From assembly GCF_034092465.1 (NCBI RefSeq), contig NZ_CP139303.1:372001-436000 (forward strand): a stretch of DNA of 64,000 nucleotides. Direction: 5' to 3'. Within the stretch, counting starts at the first letter, position 1, and each line of letters opens with the position of its first letter. Position numbers and translations under genes: made by a program. The notes under the pieces were generated by a model that saw only the letters and a program-made list of their open reading frames with translations, was not told where the DNA came from and searched no databases. Below, piece after piece: positions 1-10,257 of the stretch. The stretch is from Prochlorococcus sp. MIT 1223. GTDB taxonomy: Bacteria > Cyanobacteriota > Cyanobacteriia > PCC-6307 > Cyanobiaceae.

Positions 1-735
1 AGCTTGATAATCACAAGAGTAATGCTATATAACAAACAAGTAAATCCTTGGGGGACAAATAGAGGACTTTTGCTATTGAGAGGTCTTTTAGGAACAATAG
101 CTCTATTATGTATATTCAAAGCATTAGAATTTCTACCACTAGGTTCAGCCACAATTATTCAATATACATATCCAACATACGTTTCTTTAGCCGCATGGAT
201 ATTTTTAAAAGAAAAAATCAATTTACAGATGATTTTATCCGTAGTAATTGGATGGATAGGAGTCTTATTAGTTGTACAGCCAAACTGGATAATCATTAAT
301 GGAATGGAACTCCCAATTGAAGATGTTGCAGTAGCTATTAGCGGCGCTTTATTTACAGCTCTTGCGTACATATGTGTTCGCAAACTATCTAAAGATGAAC
401 ATCCTTTAGTTATTATTCATTACTTCCCGTTGGTTTCTGTTCCATTAACTTTTCCATTTTTTATAAGTAATGGAGTCACTCCTTTAGGTGGAGAATGGCT
501 ATGGCTTATTGGAATAGGAGTTTTTACTCAAATTGGTCAAATAGGAATTACAAAAGGTCTTAAGCATTTACCAGCAGCAAGAGCTAGTTGCATCAGTTAT
601 TCACAAGTTCTTTTTGCAACTATTTGGGGAATAATCATTTTCTCTGAGCAAATTAACGAGTATCTTATTATTGGAGCAATGCTTATTCTTGTTGCCTCTC
701 TTATAAGTATTAACGCCAAACTAAAAGTTATCTAA
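1..735 (+). CDS. EamA/DMT-family permease, 5' end outside window
   Basis: A drug/metabolite-transporter family inner-membrane protein; the substrate cannot be read from sequence. The visible 243 or so residues contain about eight hydrophobic helices and two copies of the EamA pattern, with the typical LGSATIIQYTYPTYV and LPAARASCISYSQVLFA segments that end each half. Family members have about 290-300 residues and ten helices, so the first one or two helices lie before base 1. The TTG at base 4 is open but is not a credible start. The next gene begins 25 bases downstream on the same strand. Confidence 0.85.
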   Translation, partial: SLIITRVMLYNKQVNPWGTNRGLLLLRGLLGTIALLCIFKALEFLPLGSATIIQYTYPTYVSLAAWIFLKEKINLQMILSVVIGWIGVLLVVQPNWIIINGMELPIEDVAVAISGALFTALAYICVRKLSKDEHPLVIIHYFPLVSVPLTFPFFISNGVTPLGGEWLWLIGIGVFTQIGQIGITKGLKHLPAARASCISYSQVLFATIWGIIIFSEQINEYLIIGAMLILVASLISINAKLKVI

Positions 736-759
736 ACTTAACGCAGAGGAATAAAAACC

Positions 760-1137
760 ATGAAACTAATTCTTGCAATTCTTGTTCTCTTCGGTTCAAC
801 ATCACCTTTATTGTCAGAAGAAATTGAGACTTATCGAAAACCTGGGTATTCGAGCACTCGAACATGTACACGTCGTGAATACCGAGAAGAATACATACCA
901 GGCACCCCTGAGAATCCAGGATATGTTAAAAACTGGTATGAATATGTAGAAGTTTCTTGTAATCCCAATAAGAGCGAGGTCATAGATGATAACGACTGCA
1001 AAGAGGGAAGCTTAATAGGTGGACTCCTAGGTGCTGGTTTAGCAGCATCTAGCTCAAGAGGTAAAGGAAGGATGTGGGCAATTCCTGCTGGAGGTGTTAC
1101 TGGAGCACTTATTGGATGCCAAATTGACGGTGGCTAA
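760..1137 (+). CDS. Secreted small protein with glycine-zipper C-terminus
   Basis: Unrecognised 125-residue protein. Residues 1-19 form a signal peptide (hydrophobic core ending SPLLSEE). The middle is rich in Tyr, Arg and Glu with paired cysteines. The C-terminal third holds two Gly/Ala-rich helices (GGLLGAGLAA and IPAGGVTGALIG), the glycine-zipper pattern of envelope proteins. A periplasmic or outer-membrane location is inferred. It lies between the permease and ruvA on the same strand, 15 bases before ruvA, so it may be co-transcribed. No enzymatic motif is visible. Confidence 0.75.
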   Translation: MKLILAILVLFGSTSPLLSEEIETYRKPGYSSTRTCTRREYREEYIPGTPENPGYVKNWYEYVEVSCNPNKSEVIDDNDCKEGSLIGGLLGAGLAASSSRGKGRMWAIPAGGVTGALIGCQIDGG

Positions 1138-1152
1138 AAGCTAAATAATCAA

Positions 1153-1848
1153 ATGATTTGTTGGCTAAAAGGTAAAAAAATTGATGCTTGGAGTACCGGA
1201 AGCAAAAGTGGCGCAGTAGTTTCTTGCGGAGGTATAGGTTATGAAGTACAGCTTTTACCAAGAGATCAAGCTAAAAATAAAGAACTAGAAGAAATAACAC
1301 TATGGATACATCAAATTTTTAGAGAAGATAGCTTTTACTTATTTGGTTTTATCGATAAAAAGGAAAGAAATTTATTTCGGAAATTAATCAAAATAAATGG
1401 CATTGGTCCTCAAAGTGCTATTTCACTTCTTGATAAATATATTTTCAATGAACTGGTAGAAGCAATAAGAAATTCGGATATTTCAAAGTTAACTAAAGCA
1501 TCCGGCATTGGCAAAAAAATCGCAGAAAGGCTAACAATTGAACTTAGAGATAAGCTAGATGAGTTTAATCAATCAAGTTCACAAAAAACTCGGTTACTAG
1601 CTTCCTCTATGCCAAACGATGAGGCTAAGGATGCTGATATTAAAAATGAATTAATCTCTATACTGGCAGGACTGAACTACGAAGAATTTGAAATTATACA
1701 GGCTATAAATGCAGTCTCAACGGAAATACAGCAAGCAAATACAGCAAGCAAACTAGAAGTAGAAACACAAAAAGCCGACACAAAAGACCTATATCTAAAA
1801 AGAGCTCTTGTATGGCTAAGTCAAGATGTTTCATCAAAAGGAACTTGA
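1153..1848 (+). CDS. ruvA: Holliday junction branch-migration protein RuvA
   Basis: RuvA binds four-way DNA junctions as a tetramer and loads the RuvB helicase during recombinational repair. The 231-residue product shows the three RuvA domains. The N-terminal OB fold spans about residues 1-62 ([18 protein letters not shown]). Two helix-hairpin-helix motifs follow ([14 protein letters not shown] and [12 protein letters not shown], about residues 75-125). The C-terminal RuvB-contact helices contain [11 protein letters not shown]. It is slightly longer than most RuvA proteins because of a Gln/Thr/Lys-rich linker before the last helix. The 3' end runs close to rpsO, suggesting a shared transcript. 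Confidence 0.96.
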   Translation: MICWLKGKKIDAWSTGSKSGAVVSCGGIGYEVQLLPRDQAKNKELEEITLWIHQIFREDSFYLFGFIDKKERNLFRKLIKINGIGPQSAISLLDKYIFNELVEAIRNSDISKLTKASGIGKKIAERLTIELRDKLDEFNQSSSQKTRLLASSMPNDEAKDADIKNELISILAGLNYEEFEIIQAINAVSTEIQQANTASKLEVETQKADTKDLYLKRALVWLSQDVSSKGT

Positions 1849-1891
1849 GGAGTTAAATTACTATGAGTTCTATAAAGTTCAGACAAAGAGC

Positions 1892-2161
1892 ATGTCACTG
1901 AATACAGAAGAAAAGCAAAGCCTAATCAATCAACATCAGACTCACCCTACAGATACAGGTTCTGCAGAGATACAAGTCGCAATGCTTACCGAAAGAATCT
2001 CCAAGCTAAGCGACCATCTTCAGGGAAATATTCATGACTATTCATCTAGACAAGGACTTTTGAAAATGATTGGACAAAGGAAAAGACTATTGAACTACGT
2101 AAAGGTTAAAAGTGAGAAAAGATATACACAATTAATAAGTAAGCTTTCTATCAGAGGATGA
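1892..2161 (+). CDS. rpsO: 30S ribosomal protein S15
   Basis: Primary 16S rRNA-binding protein of the small-subunit platform. The start at 1892 gives MSLNTEEKQ and an 89-residue product, exactly the usual S15 length. An upstream in-frame ATG at 1826 would overlap ruvA and add 22 residues absent from the family. Diagnostic segments are [20 protein letters not shown], the [22 protein letters not shown] helix region and the C-terminal [12 protein letters not shown]. The stop codon overlaps the next start as ATGA, so translation of the PAM68 gene is likely coupled. Confidence 0.97.
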   Translation: MSLNTEEKQSLINQHQTHPTDTGSAEIQVAMLTERISKLSDHLQGNIHDYSSRQGLLKMIGQRKRLLNYVKVKSEKRYTQLISKLSIRG

Positions 2162-2586
2162 ATAAAAAGGATACAAAATCAACAGATTTTGAAAATCAAA
2201 TCACTCAAACAGGTTTTAAAGAAAAAGCCTTAACGAAAAAGAAGCAGAAGAATTCATCAGGAAAAAGAGAAACAGGTATTCCCAAGGAAGTTGCCAACAG
2301 AATGGCAAGGAGAATAGCTATCACGACTGGAATACCAACCTTATCTGGAATGGGAGTATTTATTGGTAGTTATTACCTTATAACCAAAGGTATAGCTGAT
2401 ATAGCACCAGTAGTTACTCTCATGACTTCAGGAGGATGCTTCCTTTTCGGACTTTTAGGTTTAAGTTATGGAATTTTATCTGCCAGTTGGGACAAAAGTG
2501 CAGGTACTTTTCTGGGACTTGAAAATATAAATCCAAATATAAGAAGAATGAAAGAAGCATTCAAAGCTAAAGAAAGTACCAATTAA
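2158..2586 (+). CDS. PAM68/DUF3464 photosystem assembly factor
   Basis: PAM68-type thylakoid membrane protein; the family (DUF3464, Sll0933 in Synechocystis) assists photosystem II assembly. The 142 residues have a Lys-rich soluble N-terminus, the conserved [15 protein letters not shown] segment, then two membrane helices (about 67-90 and 97-120). After them comes [11 protein letters not shown], a family hallmark, and a short charged tail. The start overlaps the rpsO stop by four bases. It ends 11 bases before the converging dnaE stop. Function is assigned by family only. Confidence 0.88.
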   Translation: MNKKDTKSTDFENQITQTGFKEKALTKKKQKNSSGKRETGIPKEVANRMARRIAITTGIPTLSGMGVFIGSYYLITKGIADIAPVVTLMTSGGCFLFGLLGLSYGILSASWDKSAGTFLGLENINPNIRRMKEAFKAKESTN

Positions 2587-2597
2587 ACATAGTTGGA

Positions 2598-5500
2598 TTA
2601 AGTCAACAAACTCTCGCTCCTAGAGGCTTTAAAAGAATTTTTCTGTAAAGAATTTATAGCGGATTCTGCATCTCGAACACAAAACTGATGACCGAATCTT
2701 ACATAACTAACTTTTGAATTATTGCGTATGGCTGCCACAACAGGAATTCTTACTCCTAGTTCTCCCTTGTTTGGTCGATGTTGATTTAGACATTCCCTAA
2801 GTTTATGTTGTATGCCAATATCATTTGCTTCTTCAGGTAATAAGTCAATCAAAACAACTCTCAAATCATCAATTGCTCTACAGTCATCAACAATTAATTG
2901 AGTAGTCTCGTCCCTACGATCAACAGACCCCCAAACAAGCAATCGGGTTTCAGCTATCAAATGCTCAGATAACCTTATATAACTTTTAGGAAAAACTACA
3001 GCATCACAAGTTCCAGTTAGATCCTCTAATTTAATAATTGCCATTGCATCTCCTTTACGAGTTATTACTCGCCTAATCTCAGGAATCATGGCAATACAGC
3101 TGATTTTAGCTTTATCTGATTGCTCCTCAAGGTTTCCAATACTTATTGGTGCAATAAGCTTTGCAGGCGTTGATAATTGCTTAAGAGGATGATCAGACAA
3201 GTAAAACCCAAGTAAATCCTTCTCATGTTTTAATTTTTCCGTTGCCGAGTAATCATTAACAGAAGGTGCTTTCGGGGCAATAGAGAAATCGGAACTTGAA
3301 TCAGAGGTGGCTATGGAAGATGAAAAATCAAACAAATTTCCTTGCCCACTAGATTTGTCTCTAGCTCTTGAATTTGCCCAGTCAATAACAAAATCTAAAT
3401 CTGCAATAAGTTGAGCTCTATTCGCCTTAGGTTCTAACTTATCAAGAGCTCCACAGTGAATTAAAGATTCAAGACCTCTGCGATTGAGAGAATTGGAAGG
3501 AATACGATCACATATATCTGCTAATGATAAGAACTTACCATCTTTATTACGAGCTAATATTAATTCTTTAATAGCATTATCTCCAAGATTTCTTATAGCT
3601 GATAATCCAAATAGAATCTTATTATTGCTTGGTGTGAAATCAATTCCAGAGGTATTCACATCTGGAGGAAGTACTTCTATCCCTATAGAATTACAATTAG
3701 ATATATAACGATGAACTTTATCACTTGCACCAGAATTGACAGTTAGTAAAGACGCCATATATGCAACTGGATAATGTGCCTTTAAATAAGCAGTTTGATA
3801 AGTAACTGCTCCATAGGCAGTCGAATGACTTTTGTTAAAACAATATTCTGCAAACAAAACCATCTGATCAAAAAGTTTATTTGCCAATGTAGCGTCAACT
3901 TTTTTATCACTTGCTCCTTTAACGAATAACTGGCGATGCCTCTCCATCTCCTCAATCTTCTTTTTACCCATGGCTCTTCTTAATAAATCAGCCTGTCCAA
4001 GCGTATAGCCAGCTAAATCTTGAGCAATCTTCATGATTTGTTCCTGGTAAACCATTATTCCGTAAGTGTCTTTTAAAATTGGTATTAACAAGTCATGAGG
4101 AAAATCTATTTGCTCTTTTCCATGTTTGCGATTTATAAACTTAGGAATAAGACCTGCATCTAATGGACCTGGTCTATAAAGAGCAAGAATTGAAGAAATA
4201 TCTTCTAAAGATGAAGGTTTTAAATCTTTTACAATATTTTTCATCCCACTAGATTCAAGTTGAAATATCCCCTCAAGATCTCCTCTAGATAAAAGATCAA
4301 AAGTATCTTTATCATCTAAAGGAAAATCATCCGGATCTAACTTACAACCTATAGAAGTCTTTAAAAGCTCAACAGTTTTATTAATCATGGTGAGATTTTT
4401 TAATCCAAGGAAATCCATTTTTAGCAAACCTAATGATTCAATATCTTCCATAAAGTATTGGGTAATTATTTGACCATCATTATTTCTCTGAAGAGGCACA
4501 ATTTTATCTAAAGAGTCTGAAGCAATTACAACACCCGCTGCGTGAACTCCAAATGTTTTATTAGTTCCTTCTATACGAATTGCCATATCAACCCATTTCT
4601 GAACTTCTTTATCATTTTTATACTTTTCTCTAAATTCTAAATTTGGTGAATCTTCTCCTATCATTGCTGAAAGTTTAGCTGGCTTACCTCTTACAACAGG
4701 TATCAGTTTAGCTAATCTATCTGCATCTCCATAAGGAATATCTAATACTCGTGCAACATCCTTTAAAACAGCCTTAGAAGTCATCCTGTTAAAAGTTATT
4801 ATTTGTGCAACTTTGTCTTCTCCATATCTTTTAGTAACATAATCAATAACTTCGCTTCGCCTTTCAATACAAAAATCAGTGTCTATATCTGGAAGTGATT
4901 TACGCTCTGGGTTTAAAAATCTTTCAAACAATAGTCCATTCTCTACAGGGTCAATGTTAGTGATGTTTAAGGCATAAGCAACCAAGGAACCTGCCGCCGA
5001 TCCTCTTCCTGGACCTACTGGAATACCTTTATTTCTTGCGAATCTAATGTAATCCCAGACCACTAAGAAATAAGTTGGAAAGCCCATTTGATTTATAATG
5101 CTAATTTCGTGTTCAAGCCTATTTAAGTAGTCTCTCTTTATATCATCTGGACTTTCAACATTAAATCTTTCCTTAAGTCCATCTAAAGCTACCTTTTTTA
5201 AATAGCTGAGAGCGTTAAATCCATCTGGGATAGGAAACTGTGGCATTTTATATTCACCAAGGATGTTATATTCTTCAACTTTATCTGCTACTAATAAGGT
5301 ATTATCTATTGCCTTCCGAACAACTTTAGAGTCCAAGTGATCAGAGAATAATGTAAACATTTCTTCTCTACTTTTTATATATTCTGTACCTGTATATCTT
5401 AGGCGTTTTTCATCACTAACTAATTTACCTGTAAGGATGCATAGCAGTGCGTCATGAGATTCAACATCATTCTTCGATAAATAATGTGCGTCATTAGTTG

Positions 5501-6113
5501 CAATTAAATCTATATTTAATTCTCGTGCAATTCGTACAATTTCTACATTTACTATTCGATCTTCTATTGATCCATGGTCTTGTATTTCGAGATAGAAATC
5601 ATCATTAAATATACTTTTATACCAAGAAGCTATCTCTCTTGCCACATCACTGCGACCTCTTAATATGGCTTGGGGTATTTCTCCTCCTAGACAAGCAGTA
5701 GAAATAATCAGGCCCTCGCTATAGCGCTTTAAATTTTCCTTATCTATACATGGTCTTGAAAATATACCTCTTCCACGCATTCCTCTTAAATGGCTAATTG
5801 TTGTTAGTTTTACAAGATTTCTATATCCAACAGAATTCTTGGCTAATACAACAAGATGGTATCTGCGCTCTTTCTTAGGCTGAGGGTCATCAATAGATCC
5901 ATTTACAACATACATTTCATTCCCAATTATTGGTTTAATATCGCAAGCTCTACAAAGTTTAAAAAGTTCTATAGATCCATACATAACTCCATGATCTGTA
6001 AGAGCAAGAGCAGGCATGCCAAGTTCCTTAGCCCTCCCAACCATCTTGGGCAACTGACTTGCACCATCCAAAAGACTGTAATCACTATGATTATGTAACG
6101 GTACGAATCCCAT
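2598..6113 (-). CDS. dnaE: DNA polymerase III alpha subunit
   Basis: Catalytic subunit of the replicative polymerase, 1171 residues from the chosen start [10 protein letters not shown]; an in-frame ATG six codons upstream is possible but unlikely. The N-terminal PHP domain shows [14 protein letters not shown] and ALTDHG. The palm has [10 protein letters not shown] and the metal-binding PDIDTDFC. The fingers/active-site region includes [13 protein letters not shown] and [10 protein letters not shown] helix-hairpin-helix ([22 protein letters not shown]) and a C-terminal OB fold ([18 protein letters not shown]) follow. The gene is continuous, without the split DnaE intein found in many other cyanobacteria. 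It is convergent with the PAM68 gene and divergent from nothing nearby; gatA lies upstream on the same strand. Confidence 0.97.
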   Translation of the reverse strand: MGFVPLHNHSDYSLLDGASQLPKMVGRAKELGMPALALTDHGVMYGSIELFKLCRACDIKPIIGNEMYVVNGSIDDPQPKKERRYHLVVLAKNSVGYRNLVKLTTISHLRGMRGRGIFSRPCIDKENLKRYSEGLIISTACLGGEIPQAILRGRSDVAREIASWYKSIFNDDFYLEIQDHGSIEDRIVNVEIVRIARELNIDLIATNDAHYLSKNDVESHDALLCILTGKLVSDEKRLRYTGTEYIKSREEMFTLFSDHLDSKVVRKAIDNTLLVADKVEEYNILGEYKMPQFPIPDGFNALSYLKKVALDGLKERFNVESPDDIKRDYLNRLEHEISIINQMGFPTYFLVVWDYIRFARNKGIPVGPGRGSAAGSLVAYALNITNIDPVENGLLFERFLNPERKSLPDIDTDFCIERRSEVIDYVTKRYGEDKVAQIITFNRMTSKAVLKDVARVLDIPYGDADRLAKLIPVVRGKPAKLSAMIGEDSPNLEFREKYKNDKEVQKWVDMAIRIEGTNKTFGVHAAGVVIASDSLDKIVPLQRNNDGQIITQYFMEDIESLGLLKMDFLGLKNLTMINKTVELLKTSIGCKLDPDDFPLDDKDTFDLLSRGDLEGIFQLESSGMKNIVKDLKPSSLEDISSILALYRPGPLDAGLIPKFINRKHGKEQIDFPHDLLIPILKDTYGIMVYQEQIMKIAQDLAGYTLGQADLLRRAMGKKKIEEMERHRQLFVKGASDKKVDATLANKLFDQMVLFAEYCFNKSHSTAYGAVTYQTAYLKAHYPVAYMASLLTVNSGASDKVHRYISNCNSIGIEVLPPDVNTSGIDFTPSNNKILFGLSAIRNLGDNAIKELILARNKDGKFLSLADICDRIPSNSLNRRGLESLIHCGALDKLEPKANRAQLIADLDFVIDWANSRARDKSSGQGNLFDFSSSIATSDSSSDFSIAPKAPSVNDYSATEKLKHEKDLLGFYLSDHPLKQLSTPAKLIAPISIGNLEEQSDKAKISCIAMIPEIRRVITRKGDAMAIIKLEDLTGTCDAVVFPKSYIRLSEHLIAETRLLVWGSVDRRDETTQLIVDDCRAIDDLRVVLIDLLPEEANDIGIQHKLRECLNQHRPNKGELGVRIPVVAAIRNNSKVSYVRFGHQFCVRDAESAINSLQKNSFKASRSESLLT

Positions 6114-6187
6114 TAGAAAGTTAATTCTCAAGCACTACATAGAGTGTAGTATCAAATTCAAGCCTCTATATAAAGTGCCAGACTTGC

Positions 6188-7648
6188 TCAAGAAATGAAA
6201 TCTGAATCAGGTTTATTTTTCATGACATTGGCCGTTTGCTCATATTGATAAGCAACTTGCAATAATTTTGCTTCATCTAAAACATTTCCAATAAATTGCA
6301 GTCCGATTGGTAATCCATTTGAATCAAAACCACTTGGAAGGCTAATCGCAGGCAATCCAGCTAGATTGGCAGGTATTGTCAATAAATCAGAAAGGTACAT
6401 CGATAAAGGATCATTAGTATGTGAACCCGCTTTAAAAGCAGTTGTTGGGGAGGTAGGGGTTAGTAATAAATCAACCTTATTAAAAGCAGATTCAAAATCA
6501 CGACGTATTAAAGTTCTAACTTTTTGGGCCTTTTTATAGTATGCGTCTACATAACCTGCTGATAGAGCATAGGTTCCTATTAAGATTCTCCTTTTAACCT
6601 CATTACCAAATCCTTCTGATCTAGTAAAAGAAGTCATAGAAGAAATATTTTGTTCTTCATTAGATCTATAACCGTATTTGACCCCATCGTATCTAGCCAA
6701 ATTAGCGGAGGCCTCCGAAGGAGCAATAACATAATAAGTAGCTATACCTTCATTGAAGCAAGGACAATCAACTTCTATAAGTTCTACGCCTAATTCCTCA
6801 AGATCCTTGGCGGCTTTCATTGTGGCATTTTTCACATCCAAAGATAACCCTGGCTGATCAAAGCACTGCTTAATCAAACCAACTTTGAGTCCTCTTATTG
6901 GCTTACATAATTCTTTTGCATAATTTGGCACGGATGCCTTTAGACAAGTCGAGTCCTTACTATCTGCTCCTGCTATAACTTGCAGTATTTCTGCTGAATC
7001 TGAAACAGAAGAGGTAAGAGGACCAACTTGATCTAATGAACTTGCAAAAGCTACCAAACCCCATCTGCTAACTCTTCCGTAAGTCGGTTTCAAACCGACA
7101 ACTCCACAAAAAGATGCTGGTTGCCTAATCGAACCTCCTGTATCTGAACCCAAAGCTGACATGCACATTCCAGAAGCCACTGCGGCGGCGCTTCCTCCGG
7201 AACTTCCTCCAGGGACTCTACTTATATCCCATGGATTAAATGTATTCCCAAAGGCTGAGTTCTCAGTGGAACTTCCCATAGCAAACTCATCTAAATTAGT
7301 TTTACCTAAGAGAATTCCACCTGCTTTCCACAACTTATTTGTGACTGTTGATTCATAAGGTGGGATAAAGCCTTCAAGCATTCGGCTTGAACAAGTTGTT
7401 TTTATTCCTTTAGTGCAAAGATTGTCTTTTATGCCAAAAGGGACTCCTGCTAATGGAGGTAACTCATTTCCGGCTATTCGGTCATTATCTATTTTTTCAG
7501 CTTGAGCAAGAGCTTGATCAAAATTAAGTGTTAGATAAGAATGAATGCGATCATCGTTTAATTGGATTTTGTCTATATATTCCTTAACTAGCTCAACAGC
7601 AGATACATTGCCTTCGTTAAGTTGCTTTCGCCAATCGGATATAGACAT
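6188..7648 (-). CDS. gatA: Glutamyl-tRNA(Gln) amidotransferase subunit A
   Basis: The amidase subunit of the GatCAB complex, which releases ammonia from glutamine for conversion of Glu-tRNA(Gln) to Gln-tRNA(Gln) in organisms without glutaminyl-tRNA synthetase. The 486-residue length is normal. The amidase-signature triad is visible: Lys74 in GVPFGIKDN, the cis-Ser around 149-150 in [11 protein letters not shown], and nucleophile Ser173 in [16 protein letters not shown]. The GatA-specific [21 protein letters not shown] region is also present. It is upstream of dnaE on the same strand with a 74-base gap. Confidence 0.97.
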   Translation of the reverse strand: MSISDWRKQLNEGNVSAVELVKEYIDKIQLNDDRIHSYLTLNFDQALAQAEKIDNDRIAGNELPPLAGVPFGIKDNLCTKGIKTTCSSRMLEGFIPPYESTVTNKLWKAGGILLGKTNLDEFAMGSSTENSAFGNTFNPWDISRVPGGSSGGSAAAVASGMCMSALGSDTGGSIRQPASFCGVVGLKPTYGRVSRWGLVAFASSLDQVGPLTSSVSDSAEILQVIAGADSKDSTCLKASVPNYAKELCKPIRGLKVGLIKQCFDQPGLSLDVKNATMKAAKDLEELGVELIEVDCPCFNEGIATYYVIAPSEASANLARYDGVKYGYRSNEEQNISSMTSFTRSEGFGNEVKRRILIGTYALSAGYVDAYYKKAQKVRTLIRRDFESAFNKVDLLLTPTSPTTAFKAGSHTNDPLSMYLSDLLTIPANLAGLPAISLPSGFDSNGLPIGLQFIGNVLDEAKLLQVAYQYEQTANVMKNKPDSDFIS

Positions 7649-7692
7649 TATCTTTAAGATTCAAAATTAAACACTAAATATATCAGAATCAA

Positions 7693-7923
7693 CTATGTAG
7701 TAAGAGGCTCTGAGCGACGACCTCTAATCAAGTTGTGACTTATAGATTGAGCCCCTTCAGTAGACAAGTCTTGAACGAACAAAGACAGATTTCTCTTTAG
7801 ACTTCTACGCGTTAGAAATGGACCAAACCAATAAGTAACATTAGGTTCGGTAGTTTCCACCCTGGCCCACCATGCCAGACCAAAACTATTCCCCAAACTC
7901 CGAATCGCCCTGATTGGGCCCAT
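7693..7923 (-). CDS. DUF1816 domain protein
   Basis: A 76-residue cyanobacterial protein from MGPIRAIRS; an ATG three codons further upstream (to 7932) is also possible. The pattern LAWWARVETTEPNVTYWFGPF matches DUF1816, a small domain related to the CpcD-like phycobilisome linker module. Molecular function is unknown. The basic C-terminus (LIRGRRSEPLTT) is poorly conserved in type. The gene sits alone between gatA and the rRNA methyltransferase with AT-rich flanks. Confidence 0.75.
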   Translation of the reverse strand: MGPIRAIRSLGNSFGLAWWARVETTEPNVTYWFGPFLTRRSLKRNLSLFVQDLSTEGAQSISHNLIRGRRSEPLTT

Positions 7924-7932
7924 GGTAATCAA

Positions 7933-8173
7933 AGCAAATTTTTCCCTACTTTACTTAGATTATTGAAATAATCAAAAAACCTTTTCGTTATTAACTTATG
8001 AGATCTTGAATCCAAAACTAACTCAATAAAACTAACTCAATAAAACCAAATTAATTTAAAAGCATTTTTAAATTGATAGGATGAAAATCCTAAATATAAT
8101 TAGTCGTTATAATTCCGGTAAAAAAATTATATTAACTTATCAAAATTAATTATTTTTTTTGATGTGCAATATT
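7933..8173. other. AT-rich intergenic stretch
   Basis: No coding frame of useful length is seen on either strand. The stretch contains the direct repeat AACTCAATAAAAC near 8019-8045 and homopolymer A/T runs near 8120-8160. It separates the stop of the methyltransferase gene from the DUF1816 start, so it may hold the DUF1816 promoter, but no clear -35/-10 pair can be singled out. Confidence 0.5.
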
Positions 8174-9424
8174 CTATTTACTAGAAAACTTGGCTCTAAG
8201 TAATTTAGGGGATGGTGATTGACCAAATATACCCTTCATCCAAGAATTTCTAGCTATCTCGTATAAGACAACAGAAGTCGCAATTGAAGCATTCAAGCTT
8301 GTAGTTACCCCTCTCAAAGGAATTCTTACGAGATGATCGCAATGCTTTCTTGTTAATAATGACAGGCCTTTGTCTTCAGAACCAATTACAACAACTAAAG
8401 GACCATCTAAATTAACTTCTTGAAGAGTTATTTCTCCTTCCTCTGCTAGTCCGATGATTTTATAACCTTCATTCTTTAACTGAATTAAGGATCGATTTAA
8501 ATTCACCACTCTCGCAACTGGCAAATGTTCTAATGCTCCAGCAGCAACCTTTGCAACTGATCCTGTTAATCCAGCACTGCGTCTTTGAGGTAAAACCAAT
8601 CCATGGGCACCAAGTGCTTCAGCTGATCTGATAATGGATCCTAAATTTTGTGGGTCAGTTAAACCATCTAATGCCAACAAAAGAGCCGATTCATTAAAGG
8701 AACTACAAGCATTAATTAATTTCTTCAAATCTAAAGTTTCAGCAGCAGCTATTTGCAAAGCAATTCCCTGATGAACTGCACCCTTAGTAATTTGTCCTAG
8801 TCTTGCCCAAGAGACCTCCTCAACAAGAACACCTGAACTCTTAGCATCTTTCAGAAATTGAAAGAATTTAGATGAACTTCTAATTTCTGTAGTGCACCAA
8901 ACTCTATGTATAGGACGCCCTGATTCAAAAGCTGCCTCTGTAGCATGTCTTCCCCAAAGCAAATCAATGGATTCTTCCTGTAAATAAACACAGCCTTCTA
9001 ACTTATTGGTTTCTATATTTCTATTTGAGCGATTAATTCCTGAATTAGATCTTAAAGAATAAGGTTTATTATTTTCGTTGAAATTTCCTCTTCTATCTTG
9101 ACTTTTAATCTTATATGTTGAATTATTATTTCTTCTGTAAGGACTAGGGATATTTGATGTTGACCTGGTTGAATTTATGCTTGGATTTCTTTGACCAATG
9201 TAAGTTCCAAAATTCTTATTCTGTAAGGAGTTTTGCTGATCGTTATTTCTATTCTTTATAAAACTTTCTTTGGAGGTACCTGAAACTGGCGAATTCCTAT
9301 TTGAGCGATTTAGATCCTTTTTTACATAATTATTCTCATTACTGTTCCGATTGAATTTTCTATTAGAACCTTTAGAAGAATAATCTCTAGAATTTGTTCT
9401 GTTCCTTCCTGATCTGTTATTCAT
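8174..9424 (-). CDS. rlmB: SpoU/TrmH-family RNA 2'-O-methyltransferase (RlmB-like) with disordered N-terminus
   Basis: A SPOUT-fold methyltransferase, probably acting on 23S rRNA like RlmB. The catalytic half (about residues 150-400) shows an L30-like substrate domain starting LLWGRHATEAAFESGRP. It then carries the three SpoU motifs: LTDPQNLGSIIRSAEALG, VVIGSEDKGLS and IPLRGVTTSLNASIATSVVLYE. The first 140 or so residues are low-complexity, dominated by Asn, Ser and Arg, and are not part of the family core. The start overlaps the stop of the upstream Mini-RNase III gene by four bases, so both RNA-processing proteins are likely co-translated. Exact target nucleotide is inferred by family. Confidence 0.9.
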   Translation of the reverse strand: MNNRSGRNRTNSRDYSSKGSNRKFNRNSNENNYVKKDLNRSNRNSPVSGTSKESFIKNRNNDQQNSLQNKNFGTYIGQRNPSINSTRSTSNIPSPYRRNNNSTYKIKSQDRRGNFNENNKPYSLRSNSGINRSNRNIETNKLEGCVYLQEESIDLLWGRHATEAAFESGRPIHRVWCTTEIRSSSKFFQFLKDAKSSGVLVEEVSWARLGQITKGAVHQGIALQIAAAETLDLKKLINACSSFNESALLLALDGLTDPQNLGSIIRSAEALGAHGLVLPQRRSAGLTGSVAKVAAGALEHLPVARVVNLNRSLIQLKNEGYKIIGLAEEGEITLQEVNLDGPLVVVIGSEDKGLSLLTRKHCDHLVRIPLRGVTTSLNASIATSVVLYEIARNSWMKGIFGQSPSPKLLRAKFSSK

Positions 9425-9840
9425 TTATTTAAAGGATGATTGTCAGAAGGCATTTCATTAAGTCTCTTGAATAATTCCGCAAGTCTCAGAGGGTCTTTTA
9501 AAAATAGCCACCCAATCATTGTCTCAAATCCTGTAGCCATTGCATAAGTTGCAGCCTCTACTTTTTTTGGCCCCCTTCCAGAACTATTCCTACCACGCCT
9601 TACATAATCTTTTTCAATTTGCGTTAAATAGGGTTCCAACACTAAAAGCGCTTCAGCCTGAGCACAGGCTCTTACTTCTGAAACAACTGCTTGATGTAAA
9701 TCTTTTGACCGAGCAGGTTTTTTGCAAAATCTTAACCGTTGATGCATCTCCCAAACAGCGTCTCCTAACCAAGCCAATTGCAATGGGCCTAAAGTTTCTG
9801 GTGACCCAGAAGGAGTCTGTGAGCTTATCCAATCAGTCAA
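9421..9840 (-). CDS. mrnC: Mini-ribonuclease III
   Basis: A 139-residue RNase III-type nuclease lacking the dsRNA-binding domain; in Bacillus this class matures 23S rRNA ends. The RNase III-like segment LGPLQLAWLGDAVWEMHQR carries the metal-binding acid residues. The next conserved block is RRGRNSSGRGPKKVEAATYAMATGFETMIGWLFL, which includes the second acidic site. It overlaps the STAS gene upstream by four bases and the methyltransferase downstream by four bases, forming a tight rRNA-maturation string. Confidence 0.9.
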   Translation of the reverse strand: MTDWISSQTPSGSPETLGPLQLAWLGDAVWEMHQRLRFCKKPARSKDLHQAVVSEVRACAQAEALLVLEPYLTQIEKDYVRRGRNSSGRGPKKVEAATYAMATGFETMIGWLFLKDPLRLAELFKRLNEMPSDNHPLNK

Positions 9841-10193
9841 GCAGTTAACTGTCCCAGGGCTGAATCCAAATCCTCAACTAAGTGAAGAAATTCTTCTAGC
9901 CGAACTAATTTAATAGTTTGCTTAACTCGTGGATTACCAACTACTAAAAAGGAGCGTTTTTGCTTGTTGCAATCCTTTGCTATATGAACCATTGCTCCAA
10001 GACCAGAAGAGTCGATGAAATCAATTTTGGACAAATCTATTACCACTGATAAATCATTAGCTTTAAGAACCTCATCCACAAAATCTGTGAACTGCTTCTC
10101 TGAATAAGCATCCAATTGCCCAGTGAAATAAAACACTAAACAAGCCTTGCGTTTTTCGAATCCGCCTCTCAAAGAGACAGTAAGTCGCTGCAA
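9837..10193 (-). CDS. STAS-domain anti-sigma factor antagonist-like protein
   Basis: A single STAS domain of 118 residues. The key segment VVIDLSKIDFIDSSGLGAMVHIAK contains the Ser-Ser pair where SpoIIAA-type antagonists are phosphorylated by a partner kinase. The product probably acts by reversible protein-protein contact in the cytoplasm. No anti-sigma kinase lies next to it in the window, so the partner is unknown. It is the first gene of the string with mrnC and rlmB, overlapping mrnC by four bases. Confidence 0.9.
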   Translation of the reverse strand: MQRLTVSLRGGFEKRKACLVFYFTGQLDAYSEKQFTDFVDEVLKANDLSVVIDLSKIDFIDSSGLGAMVHIAKDCNKQKRSFLVVGNPRVKQTIKLVRLEEFLHLVEDLDSALGQLTA

Positions 10194-10257
10194 TTCTTTT
10201 ATGGGTTCAATCCCCCAAGACAGACGTATCGTTCGAAGTGTAGTTATTTAAACGAAA

